A DNA stretch of 21,131 nucleotides from Roseateles sp. Its GTDB lineage: Bacteria > Pseudomonadota > Gammaproteobacteria > Burkholderiales > Burkholderiaceae. Location of the stretch: the NCBI GenBank assembly GCA_019232985.1, contig JAFAMW010000002.1:1-21131 (forward strand). Reading direction: 5' to 3'. The translations under genes and the position numbers were made by a program. The notes beneath the pieces were generated by a model. It was not told where the DNA came from. It was given only the letters and a program-made list of their open reading frames with translations, and ran no database searches. How positions within the stretch are numbered: position 1 is the stretch's first letter; each line of letters begins with the position of its first letter. Positions 7,199-14,572 of the stretch are shown piece by piece.

Positions 7199-9105
7199 CA
7201 GCGTCCGCGCAGAAAGAGCGCGTCGAGCTCGCGCATGGTCAATTGCCGCCAGGTCGGGCGGCCGTGGTTGCATTGGTCGGCGCGCTCGGTCGCCTCCATA
7301 TCGCGCAAGAGCGCGTTCATCTCGTCGAGCGTGAGCTGACGGTTCGCGCGCACGGCGCCGTGGCAGGCCATGGTCGCGAGGATCTCGTGTTGGGCGCGCT
7401 CGATCGCCTGGCTCGCGTCGAACTGGGCGAGCTCGGCGAGCACCTGGCGCGCGAGCGCGACGACGTCGCCGCCGGCCAGCGCGGCCGGGCGCGCGCGCAC
7501 GGCGAGCATGCGCGCCGACAGCGGCGCGACGTCGAGGCCGAGGCGCTGCAGGTTCTCGGCCTGGGTCTCGGCGCAGGCGATCTCCTGCGGCGTCGCCGCG
7601 AAGGTCACCGGGATCAGCAGCGGCTGGGTCTCGATGCGGGCGGCGCCGAGGCTCAGCTTCAGGCGCTCGTAGACGACGCGTTCGTGCGCCGCGTGCATGT
7701 CGACGATCACGAGGCCCTGGGCGTTCTCGGCCAGGATGTACACGCCCTGGATCTGCGCGACCGCGCGGCCGAGCGGCCAGGCGCCGGCCGGCAGCGGGGC
7801 GGGGAGGGGCGGCGCCGCGCCGCCGAGCGCCTGCGGCAGCGGCCGGTCGTAGAGCTGGGCGACCTCGGCGAGCGCGAGGCTCGCCTGCTGTTGCGGCATC
7901 GGCTGAGGGCGCCAGGCCGCGGCGCCGCCGTGGGATTCCTCGGCGCGCGGCAGGCCGCCCGCCAGGGCCGGCGCCGGCGCGAACCAGGCAGGGGCGTTCG
8001 CGCCGCCCTCGGCCTCCGCAGCCGCCCGCGCACCCGGCATGCCCGCGGCCGCGCCGACCGCCGCGAGCGGCGCCGTGCCGGCCGCGCCCGCGCGCGACAG
8101 CGCGAGCGCGGCCTCGACCGCGCGCTGCACCTGCTGGTGCATCTCGCGGCCGTCGCGCAGCCGCACCTCGCTCTTGGTCGGATGCACGTTGACGTCGACG
8201 CGCTCGGGCGCGAGCTCGATGAACAGCACGTAGGCGGGCTGGCGCTGGCCGTGCAGCACGTCGTCGAAGGCCGCGCGGATCGCGTGCTGGATCACCTTGT
8301 CGCGTACGTAGCGGCCGTTCACGAACAGGTACTGCATGTCGGCGCGGCTGCGCGCGAGCTCGGGCAGGCCGACACGGCCCGTGATCGACAGCGGCCCCGC
8401 ATGGTGGGCGACGGCGCGGCTGCCGGTCGCGAAGTCCTCGCCGAGCACCTCGGCGATGCGCTGCTCGAGCGGGGCGGCGCGCCACTGGTCGACGAGCTTG
8501 CCCTCGTGCCAGATCGCGAAGCCGACGTCGGGCCGCGCGAGCGCATGGCGGCGCACGGCCTCGACGCAATGGGCGAGCTCGGTCGCGTCGGTCTTGAGGA
8601 ACTTGCGCCGCGCCGGCGTGTTGAAGAACAGCTCGCGCACCTCGACGCTGGTGCCGCGCGAGCGCGCCGCCGCGGCGATCTCGCCGGTGCGCGCGTCGAG
8701 CCGGTGGGCGTGGGCCGCGCCCTCGGTGCGGCTCAGCAGCGTGGTTTCGGACACCGAGGCGATCGCCGCGAGCGCCTCGCCGCGAAAGCCCATGGTCTCG
8801 ACCGACTCGAGCTCGTCGAGCGTCGCGATCTTGCTCGTCGCGTGGCGCTTGAGCGCGAGCGGCATTTCCTCGGCCGGGATGCCGAGGCCGTCGTCCTCGA
8901 CGATCACGGCGCGCACGCCGCCGGCCATCAGCTTGAGCTGGATCTGGGCGGCACCCGCGTCGAGCGCGTTGTCGACGAGTTCGCGCACGACGGAGGCCGG
9001 GCGCTCGACGACCTCGCCGGCCGCGATCTGGCTGACGAGCTCGTCAGGGAGCTCGCGGATCGGCCGGCGTTCCCGGGGCGCAACAAGGGCGCTTGTGACT
9101 TTCAT
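7198..9105 (-). CDS. mutL: DNA mismatch repair protein MutL (endonuclease type)
   Basis: MutL couples mismatch recognition by MutS to strand incision and excision. The 635-residue product has the GHKL ATPase head: QIAAGEVVERPASVV, RELVDNALDAGA with general base Glu42, EDDGLGI and MGFRGEALAAIAS. A Pro/Ala/Gly-rich linker spans about 335-445. The C-terminal domain shows DMHAAHERVVYE (469-480), a variant of the metal-binding motif DQHA-X2-E-X4-E, a clamp-binding-like QPLLIP (494-499), ACHGAVRANR and HGRPT. This predicts a MutL that nicks DNA itself, as in MutH-less bacteria. A GTG lies one codon upstream, but ATG 9105 follows a TAAAAT hexamer by 6 bases and is preferred. It heads the mutL-rluF-miaA operon. 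Confidence 0.96.
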   Translation of the reverse strand: MKVTSALVAPRERRPIRELPDELVSQIAAGEVVERPASVVRELVDNALDAGAAQIQLKLMAGGVRAVIVEDDGLGIPAEEMPLALKRHATSKIATLDELESVETMGFRGEALAAIASVSETTLLSRTEGAAHAHRLDARTGEIAAAARSRGTSVEVRELFFNTPARRKFLKTDATELAHCVEAVRRHALARPDVGFAIWHEGKLVDQWRAAPLEQRIAEVLGEDFATGSRAVAHHAGPLSITGRVGLPELARSRADMQYLFVNGRYVRDKVIQHAIRAAFDDVLHGQRQPAYVLFIELAPERVDVNVHPTKSEVRLRDGREMHQQVQRAVEAALALSRAGAAGTAPLAAVGAAAGMPGARAAAEAEGGANAPAWFAPAPALAGGLPRAEESHGGAAAWRPQPMPQQQASLALAEVAQLYDRPLPQALGGAAPPLPAPLPAGAWPLGRAVAQIQGVYILAENAQGLVIVDMHAAHERVVYERLKLSLGAARIETQPLLIPVTFAATPQEIACAETQAENLQRLGLDVAPLSARMLAVRARPAALAGGDVVALARQVLAELAQFDASQAIERAQHEILATMACHGAVRANRQLTLDEMNALLRDMEATERADQCNHGRPTWRQLTMRELDALFLRGR

Positions 9106-9111
9106 CACGCG

Positions 9112-9117
9112 ATTTTA
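9112..9117 (-). promoter_or_regulatory. -10 element of mutL, 6 bases before the start codon
   Basis: Read on the minus strand, TAAAAT (9117-9112) matches the sigma-70 -10 consensus at five of six positions and is one of the few AT-rich hexamers nearby. Only CGCGTG separates it from ATG 9105, so transcription would begin at or next to the start codon. There is no Shine-Dalgarno site in the gap. No good -35 is visible 16-18 bases upstream. Confidence 0.5.
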
Positions 9118-9132
9118 GGTGGCCCGCCTGCC

Positions 9133-9170
9133 TATGATCGCGCCTTCGTTCGTCAAGACGTCCGAGGAGA
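9133..9170 (+). promoter_or_regulatory. -10 element and strong ribosome binding site of the tricorn-like protease gene
   Basis: TATGAT (9133-9138) is a five-of-six match to the -10 consensus and would start transcription near 9145, giving a leader of about 30 bases. That leader holds the strong Shine-Dalgarno sequence GAGGAGA (9164-9170), 4 bases from ATG 9175. The element lies back to back with the mutL -10 (9112-9117), so the two divergent promoters overlap within a 69-base gap and may compete for RNA polymerase. No good -35 is visible. Confidence 0.55.
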
Positions 9171-9174
9171 CCTC

Positions 9175-12100
9175 ATGTCCAAGTTCCGCCCGACGCTGGC
9201 CCTGCTGGCCGCACTGGCCGGCTGCGCGATCGCGCACGCCGCCGAACCGACGCTGATGCTGCATCAGCCGACCCTGTCAAGGGACGCGATCGCCTTCGTC
9301 TACGGCGGCAATATCTGGGTCACCGACCGCCAGGGCAGCCAGCCGCGCCAGCTGACCCACGACGCGGGCAGCGACGTCCAGCCGCGCTTCTCGCCGGACG
9401 GGCGCTTCGTCGCCTATTCGGCCACGGTCGACGGCAATACCGACGTCTACGTGATCCCGACCGCCGGCGGCGCGCCGCGGCGCCTGACCTGGCACCCGGG
9501 CGTCGACATGGTCTGCGGCTGGAGCGCCGACGGCCAGCGCGTGCTGTTCGCCTCGGCGCGCGAGATCGGCAACAGCCGCGCGAGCCAGTTCTACGAGGTC
9601 CCGCGCGATGGCGGCCCCGAGAAGAAGCTCATGCAGGCGGTCGGCGTGACGGCGAGCTGGTCGGCCGACGGCAAGCGCCTCGCCTATATGCCGACGGGTC
9701 CGGCCTGGGCCGGCGCCTCGGGCTGGCGCCAGCACCGCGGCGGCGACACGCCGCCGATCTGGATCATCGACCCGGCGACGCCGGCGGCCCAGCAGCAATG
9801 GGACAAGGTGCCGCACGTGAACGCGTCGGACACCAATCCGCGCTGGTCGGGCAGCCAGGTCGTGTTCATCTCGGACCGTGCCGACGGCGCGGCCAATCTG
9901 TTCGCCTACGACACGGCGACGCATGCGCTGCGCCAGCTGACTCACGAAAAGGTCTGGGACGTGCGCTCGGCCGACGTCGACGGCGACACCGTGGTCTACG
10001 AGGTCGGCGGGCGCTTCAAGACCCTGAGCCTCGCCGGCGGACCGGAGCAGGAGCTGCCGGTCACGATCGGCGTCGACGGCCCGCAGACGCGCGTGCAGTG
10101 GAAGGACGCCGGCAAGGCGCTCACGCGCGCGGTGCTGTCGCCGACCGCGAAGCGCGTGCTCGTGACCGCGCGCGGCGAGGTCTTCAGCGTGCCGGTCAAG
10201 GACGGCTCGGTGCGCGACCTTACCAACACCGACGGCGTGCGCGAAAGCGACGCGCTGTGGAGCCCCGACGGCCAGCAGATCGCCTACCTGTCCGAGGCCG
10301 GGCAGGGCATGGCGCTGCACCACGTGCTGATGTTGCGCGACCAGGCCGGCCTCGACGCGCCGCGCACGATCGCGCTGCAGCAGCCCGGCTACTACTCGCT
10401 GCTCGCCTGGTCGCCCGAGGGCAAGACGCTCGTGCTCGCCGACAACCACCTGAACCTCTACGCGCTCGACATCGCGAGCGGCGCGCTCACGCATGTCGAC
10501 GCCGCGGCGCGCCGGCTCGAGGACCAGCTCGGCGAGCGCGTGAGCTTCTCGCCCGACGGCCGCTACCTCGCCTACAGCGTGATCCAGGCCAACTACCTGA
10601 GCCAGGTGCGCGTGTTCGACCTCGCGACGAAGCAGGTCCACGATGTCAGCGACCCGCTCGTCTCGGCGACGGCGCCGGCCTTCTCGCCCAAGGGCGACCT
10701 GCTGTTCTTCGCGGCGTCGACGAACGCGGGCGTGGCCGACGCCTCGCTCGACATGTCGAGCAACGACCGCCCGCGCCGCGCGGGACTCTATGCGGCGGTG
10801 CTCGCGGCCGACGGCCGCTCGCCCGTCGCGCCCAAGGCCGGCGATGAAGAGCGCAAGCCCGACGACAAAAAGCCCGACGACAAAAAGGCAGACGACAAGA
10901 AGGCCGACGACAAGAAGGCGACCCGCATCGACTTCGACGGCCTCGCCGAGCGCGTCGTCGCGCTGCCGGTGGCCGAGCGCAACTACCAGGCGCTCGCCGT
11001 GGCCGGCGACGGCGCGCTGTTCTACCTCGACCGCGAGCAGCCCGGTGCGAGCGGGGGCAAGCCCGGTACGGAACCCGCGAGCGAGCTCTACCGCTTCGAC
11101 TTCGAGGCGCGCAAGGCCAAGTCGGTCGCCGAAGACGTCGCCGACTTCAACCTCAGCGCCGACGGCAAGAAGCTGCTGCTGCTCGGCGCCCATGACAGCC
11201 TTCAGGTCGGCGACGCGGGCGAGAAGCCCGACGCGAAGCCGGTCGAGCTCGGCGGCCTGCGCATGCGCGTCGACCCGCGCCACGAATGGCGCCAGATCTT
11301 CGACGAGACCTGGTGGATGGAGCGCGAGTACTTCTACGACCCGAAGCTGCACGGCCTCGACGCGGCCGGCGTCTACGCGCGCTACCTGCCGCTGCTCGCG
11401 TCGGTGCAGCGCCGCGAGGACCTCAACGAGCTGCTCGTGAACATGATCGCCGAGTTCCAGGTCGGCCACGACCGCGTCGGCGGCGGCGACGTCTACCAGC
11501 CGACCCCCGTGCCGGTCGGCCTGCTCGGCGCCGACTTCGCGCCCGAGCAGGGCCGCCTGCGCATCACGCGCATCCTCGCGGGCGACCGCTTCAACCCCTT
11601 CCTCGCCGCGCCGCTCGCGCAGCCGGGGCTCGGCGTCAAGGTCGGGAACTTCCTGCTCGCGGTTAACGGCGTCGAGCTGCGTGGCGACCAGGGCAATCTG
11701 TTCGAGCAGCTCGCGAACACCGTCGGCCGGCAGGTCACGCTGACCGTCGCCGACGACGCCGCCGGCAAGAACCGCCGCCAGGTCGTCGTCGTGCCGGTCG
11801 CGAGCGAAGCCGCGCTGCGTCACTGGGACTGGCTCGAGCACAACCGCCGCTATGTCGACGCGCACAGCGGCGGCCGCATCGCCTACGTCTACATGCCGGA
11901 CACCGCCGAGGACGGCTTCAACGCGTTCAACCGCATGTTCTTCGCCCAGGCGCAGAAGGACGCGCTGCTGCTCGACGAGCGCCGCAACGGTGGCGGCCAG
12001 GTCGCGAACTACGTGATCGAGACCCTGCACCGCAACTACCTGATGAGCGCGAAGGACCGCGACGGCCTGCTGCTCGACACGCCGACGGCCGGCATCTACG

Positions 12101-12483
12101 GCCCGAAGGCGATGCTGATCGACCAGGACGCGGGATCGGGCGGCGACATCATGCCCTACCTGTTCCGCAAGACCGGGCTCGGTCCGCTGATCGGCACGCG
12201 GACCTGGGGCGGCGTGATCGGCATCGCCGTGAACCCGAGCCTGATCGACGGCGGCGCGCTGACCGTGCCCTACGTGCGCCTGTTCTCGGCCGACCGCCAC
12301 TGGGTCGTCGAGAACGAGGGCGTCGCGCCCGACGTCGAGGTCGAACTCGACCCGCGCGCGGTCAACGCCGGGCAGGACCCGCAGCTCGACGCCGCGATCG
12401 CGAACATCACGGCGCGCCTGAAGGACTGGCAGCCGGTGCGTGCGGCGACGCCGCCGGCGATCCCGACCGAGCTCGGCAAGTAA
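9175..12483 (+). CDS. tricorn-like periplasmic serine protease (peptidase family S41)
   Basis: This 1102-residue exported protein resembles archaeal tricorn protease, which degrades oligopeptides. The N-terminus MSKFRPTLALLAALAGCAIAHA is a signal peptide. WD40/PD40 beta-propeller repeats follow (RFSPDGRFVAYSA, GWSADGQRVLFAS, WSPDGQQIAYLS, FSPDGRYLAYS), then an Asp/Lys-rich linker (563-582), a second shorter propeller, the C1 domain (FDETWWMEREYFYDPKLHG), a PDZ domain (about 775-870) and the S41 core. Catalytic candidates are His765 (FQVGHD), Ser988 (DAGSGGD) and Glu1046 or Glu1048 (VVENEG); RRNGGGQV matches the family's Gly-rich turn. The reading frame stays open 1.9 kb upstream, but the SD site and signal peptide fix ATG 9175. 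It starts the plus-strand block with dedA and clcB; its substrate is unknown. Confidence 0.88.
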   Translation: MSKFRPTLALLAALAGCAIAHAAEPTLMLHQPTLSRDAIAFVYGGNIWVTDRQGSQPRQLTHDAGSDVQPRFSPDGRFVAYSATVDGNTDVYVIPTAGGAPRRLTWHPGVDMVCGWSADGQRVLFASAREIGNSRASQFYEVPRDGGPEKKLMQAVGVTASWSADGKRLAYMPTGPAWAGASGWRQHRGGDTPPIWIIDPATPAAQQQWDKVPHVNASDTNPRWSGSQVVFISDRADGAANLFAYDTATHALRQLTHEKVWDVRSADVDGDTVVYEVGGRFKTLSLAGGPEQELPVTIGVDGPQTRVQWKDAGKALTRAVLSPTAKRVLVTARGEVFSVPVKDGSVRDLTNTDGVRESDALWSPDGQQIAYLSEAGQGMALHHVLMLRDQAGLDAPRTIALQQPGYYSLLAWSPEGKTLVLADNHLNLYALDIASGALTHVDAAARRLEDQLGERVSFSPDGRYLAYSVIQANYLSQVRVFDLATKQVHDVSDPLVSATAPAFSPKGDLLFFAASTNAGVADASLDMSSNDRPRRAGLYAAVLAADGRSPVAPKAGDEERKPDDKKPDDKKADDKKADDKKATRIDFDGLAERVVALPVAERNYQALAVAGDGALFYLDREQPGASGGKPGTEPASELYRFDFEARKAKSVAEDVADFNLSADGKKLLLLGAHDSLQVGDAGEKPDAKPVELGGLRMRVDPRHEWRQIFDETWWMEREYFYDPKLHGLDAAGVYARYLPLLASVQRREDLNELLVNMIAEFQVGHDRVGGGDVYQPTPVPVGLLGADFAPEQGRLRITRILAGDRFNPFLAAPLAQPGLGVKVGNFLLAVNGVELRGDQGNLFEQLANTVGRQVTLTVADDAAGKNRRQVVVVPVASEAALRHWDWLEHNRRYVDAHSGGRIAYVYMPDTAEDGFNAFNRMFFAQAQKDALLLDERRNGGGQVANYVIETLHRNYLMSAKDRDGLLLDTPTAGIYGPKAMLIDQDAGSGGDIMPYLFRKTGLGPLIGTRTWGGVIGIAVNPSLIDGGALTVPYVRLFSADRHWVVENEGVAPDVEVELDPRAVNAGQDPQLDAAIANITARLKDWQPVRAATPPAIPTELGK
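10861..10920 (+). repeat. four tandem 15-bp repeats encoding DDKK(P/A)
   Basis: Four in-frame copies of GACGACAA(A/G)AAG plus one variable codon stand end to end (10861, 10876, 10891, 10906), each encoding Asp-Asp-Lys-Lys-Pro or -Ala, residues 563-582 of the protease. A decayed copy (DEERKP) precedes them. The first two use AAA AAG and the last two AAG AAG, suggesting stepwise duplication. Copy number may vary between strains, since a 15-bp unit keeps the frame. It forms a charged linker between the two propeller blocks. Confidence 0.9.
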
Positions 12484-12528
12484 CCGGCGCCGCGGCCGGG
12501 GAACGGCGGAGAGGACGGCGCGCGGACC

Positions 12529-12534
12529 CATAAT
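12529..12534 (+). promoter_or_regulatory. -10-like element ahead of dedA
   Basis: CATAAT (12529-12534) matches the -10 consensus at five of six positions and ends 8 bases before ATG 12543. The 59-base gap between the protease stop and dedA also holds a weak stem (CCGGC 12484-12488 with GCCGG 12495-12499) without a U-tract. dedA-clcB may therefore have its own promoter with a leaderless or near-leaderless transcript; a purine run (GGAGAGGA, about 12508-12515) is too far upstream to act as an SD site. No clear -35 is visible. Confidence 0.45.
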
Positions 12535-12542
12535 CCCGCGCC

Positions 12543-13202
12543 ATGGAAATCCTCGTCTCCGTTCTCCAGTTCGCGCTCCACGTCGACCAGCACCTGGCCG
12601 GCTTTGTCGCCGCCTACGGCCCCTGGATCTACGCCCTGCTGTTCCTCGTCGTGTTCGTCGAGACCGGCGTCGTCGTGATGCCGCTGCTGCCCGGCGACTC
12701 GCTGCTGTTCATCGTCGGCGCGCTGTGCGGCACCGGCGTGCTCGATCCCTGGGTCGCGGTCCCGACGCTCGTCGCTGCGGCGATCGCGGGCAACCAGAGC
12801 AACTACACGATCGGCCGCATCGTCGGCCCGCGCGTGTTCCAGTGGGAGCAGTCGCGCTGGTTCAACCGCCGCGCGTTCGACAATGCCCACGCGTTCTACG
12901 AGCGCTGGGGCGGCGTGACGATCGTGCTCGCGCGCTTCATGCCCTTCGTGCGCACCTTTGCCCCCTTCGTCGCGGGCGTCGCGGCGATGGGCCGCGCGCG
13001 CTTCACGCTCTACGACGTGACGGGCGGCCTGCTGTGGGTCGTCGGCGTGACGAGCCTGGGACTGGCCTTCGGCAACGTGCCCTGGGTCAAGGCGCATTTC
13101 GAATACATCGTCTGGGGCACGATCCTGGTTCCGGGCGTGATCGCGATCGTCGGCGGCCTGCGCTCGCGCGGCGCGAAGCCGGCGGGCAAGGCTGGCGCGT
13201 GA
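12543..13202 (+). CDS. DedA-family inner-membrane protein
   Basis: The 219-residue polytopic protein belongs to the DedA (SNARE-associated, VTT domain) family. Members support membrane homeostasis, proton-motive force and drug or peptide resistance, and some translocate undecaprenyl phosphate or other lipid carriers. Diagnostic segments are FVETGVVVMPLLPGDSLLF near the N-terminus (re-entrant loop with conserved Glu and Asp), GNQSNYTIGRIVG, and FYERWGGVTIVLARFMPFVR, which contains the essential R-F-x-P-x-x-R arrangement. Four to five membrane segments are expected. ATG 12543 gives the normal family length. Its stop overlaps the clcB GTG start by four bases (GTGA, 13199-13202), so the two are translationally coupled. 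Which of several paralogues this is cannot be told. Confidence 0.9.
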   Translation: MEILVSVLQFALHVDQHLAGFVAAYGPWIYALLFLVVFVETGVVVMPLLPGDSLLFIVGALCGTGVLDPWVAVPTLVAAAIAGNQSNYTIGRIVGPRVFQWEQSRWFNRRAFDNAHAFYERWGGVTIVLARFMPFVRTFAPFVAGVAAMGRARFTLYDVTGGLLWVVGVTSLGLAFGNVPWVKAHFEYIVWGTILVPGVIAIVGGLRSRGAKPAGKAGA

Positions 13203-14551
13203 ACGACGCGCGCGCGGCCGCCGATCCGGTCGCCGCGGCGGCGCGCACGGCGCCGGACTCGGCGCTCGCGCGCATGCGCCGGCCGCTTGCGCTGTGGTTC
13301 TGGGCGATGGTCGTCGGCGCGCTCGCCGCGGCCGTCACGACGGGCTTTCGCTACGCGCTGCGCGGCGTCGAATGGACGCTGACCCGGCATAGCGGCGAGC
13401 TCGTCTCGGTCGCGAAGGCGATCGCGCCGGGCGAGCGCCTGCTCGTGGGCGTGGCCGGCGCGCTCGCCGCCGGGCTCGTGCTGCGCTGGGGCCTGCGCTG
13501 GGCCGCGCGCGGGCCGGCCGGCGCCGCCAACCTCGACTACATCGACGCGGCGCGCCAGCAGCGCGTCGACCTCAACGACCGCGTAACCTGCGTGCGCGGC
13601 CTCGGCGCGATGCTGTCGATCGCGAGCGGCGCGTCGATCGGCCGCGAGGGGCCGATGATCCAGCTCGCGGCCTGGGGCTCGTCGCTGCTCGCGCGCGTGC
13701 TGCCGCTCGGCCACCAGGAGCGCGCGAGCCTGCTCGTCGGCGGCATCGCGGCCGGCATGGCCGCGGCCTACCACGCGCCGGTCGCCGGCGTCGTGTTCGT
13801 GCTCGAGCTCGCGCTCGGTTTCATGCAGGCGCGCGCCGTCGCGCCGGTGCTGATCGCCGCGGCGACCTCGGCGGGGCTGATCTACTGGTTCGTCGCGCCG
13901 ACGCCGCTTTACACGGTCGCCACCGTCGCCGCGGTCACGCGCGCGCCGACGAGCCTCGGCCTCGCGCTGTGCGCGGGGGTGATCTTCGGCGCGATCGGCT
14001 GGGCCTTCCTGCACCTGCTCGAGCTCGCGCGCCGGGTGTTCGGGCGCGTCGCGTCGCCGGTCTGGCGGCTCGGCCTCGGCGGCCTGCTCGTCGGCCTCGC
14101 GTCGATGGCGGTGCCCGAGGTCTGGGGCAACGGCTACCCGCTCGTCGCCGACGCGCTCGGCGGCGCCCAGCCCTGGCAATGGCTGGTCGTGCTGCTCGTC
14201 GCGAAGGTGCTCGCGACGGCCGTGTCCTCGGGCAGCGGCGCGATCGGCGGCGTGTTCACGCCCTCGCTGTGCATCGGCGCGACCGGCGGCGCCGTGCTCG
14301 CCCAACTGGCCGTGCTGTGGCTGCCCGCCGGCCTCGTCGGCGACCCCCACGCGCTTGCGATCCTCGGCATGGCCGCCGTGCTCGCGGCCGTCACGCACGC
14401 GCCGCTGATGGCCATCGTGATGGTCATGGAGATGACCAACCAGTTCCAGCTGACCGTGCCGGCGATGCTCGCCTGCGGCGTCGCCTACGCGGTCAGCACG
14501 CAGTTCGGCGCCGAGCCGCTGTACGGCAACCCGATCGAGGCGCTCAGGTAG
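13199..14551 (+). CDS. clcB: ClcB-like CLC-family anion transporter
   Basis: The 450-residue integral membrane protein belongs to the CLC chloride channel/antiporter family. The gating motif is clear: GASIGREGPMIQLA with external gate Glu150. GSGAIGGVFTPSLCIGATGG matches the helix-N anion-site motif, and EPLYGNP supplies the central Tyr (Tyr442). The first motif GSGIP is replaced by AGAANLDYIDAA, as in ClcB-type proteins (GDYMEA). The internal proton glutamate of E. coli ClcA (E203) aligns with Leu204 here (FVLELALGF), only the preceding Glu being kept. The start is GTG 13199, overlapping the dedA stop as GTGA; no later ATG preserves the first helix. Family is certain; channel or exchanger mode is open. 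Confidence 0.88.
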   Translation: MNDARAAADPVAAAARTAPDSALARMRRPLALWFWAMVVGALAAAVTTGFRYALRGVEWTLTRHSGELVSVAKAIAPGERLLVGVAGALAAGLVLRWGLRWAARGPAGAANLDYIDAARQQRVDLNDRVTCVRGLGAMLSIASGASIGREGPMIQLAAWGSSLLARVLPLGHQERASLLVGGIAAGMAAAYHAPVAGVVFVLELALGFMQARAVAPVLIAAATSAGLIYWFVAPTPLYTVATVAAVTRAPTSLGLALCAGVIFGAIGWAFLHLLELARRVFGRVASPVWRLGLGGLLVGLASMAVPEVWGNGYPLVADALGGAQPWQWLVVLLVAKVLATAVSSGSGAIGGVFTPSLCIGATGGAVLAQLAVLWLPAGLVGDPHALAILGMAAVLAAVTHAPLMAIVMVMEMTNQFQLTVPAMLACGVAYAVSTQFGAEPLYGNPIEALR

Positions 14552-14569
14552 CCGTGCCCGGAGCACGGC
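14551..14569. terminator. hairpin in the convergent clcB/amiC gap
   Basis: GCCGTGC (14551-14557) and GCACGGC (14563-14569) form a perfect 7-bp stem around a CCGGA loop. It fills nearly the whole 21-base gap between the two converging stop codons. There is no U-tract on either strand, so it may act as a weak bidirectional or Rho-assisted terminator. A small palindrome CTCAG-CTGAG (14572-14581) overlaps the amiC stop. Confidence 0.45.
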
Positions 14570-14572
14570 CCC

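Noticed and set aside
7201..8569. Upstream extension of the rluF frame through mutL, giving an apparent 881-residue protein.
   Set aside because: The extension overlaps mutL in another frame and is low-complexity; the TGATG coupling and ATG 7198 mark the true start.
7243..9174. Open plus-strand frame running 1.9 kb upstream of the tricorn-like protease, which could be read as a much longer protein.
   Set aside because: It is antisense to mutL, has the Arg/Ala-rich composition of a GC-rich shadow frame, and the strong SD site plus signal peptide place the real start at 9175.
9277..12531. Minus-strand open frame of more than 1000 codons opposite the tricorn-like protease.
   Set aside because: Its product is Arg/Ala/Val/Asp-rich without domains and mirrors the codon-position bias of the real plus-strand gene; no start signals are present.
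12440..13198. Upstream extension of the CLC frame over dedA.
   Set aside because: It is antisense-like low-complexity sequence in an alternate frame of dedA; GTG 13199 with the GTGA overlap is the sensible start.
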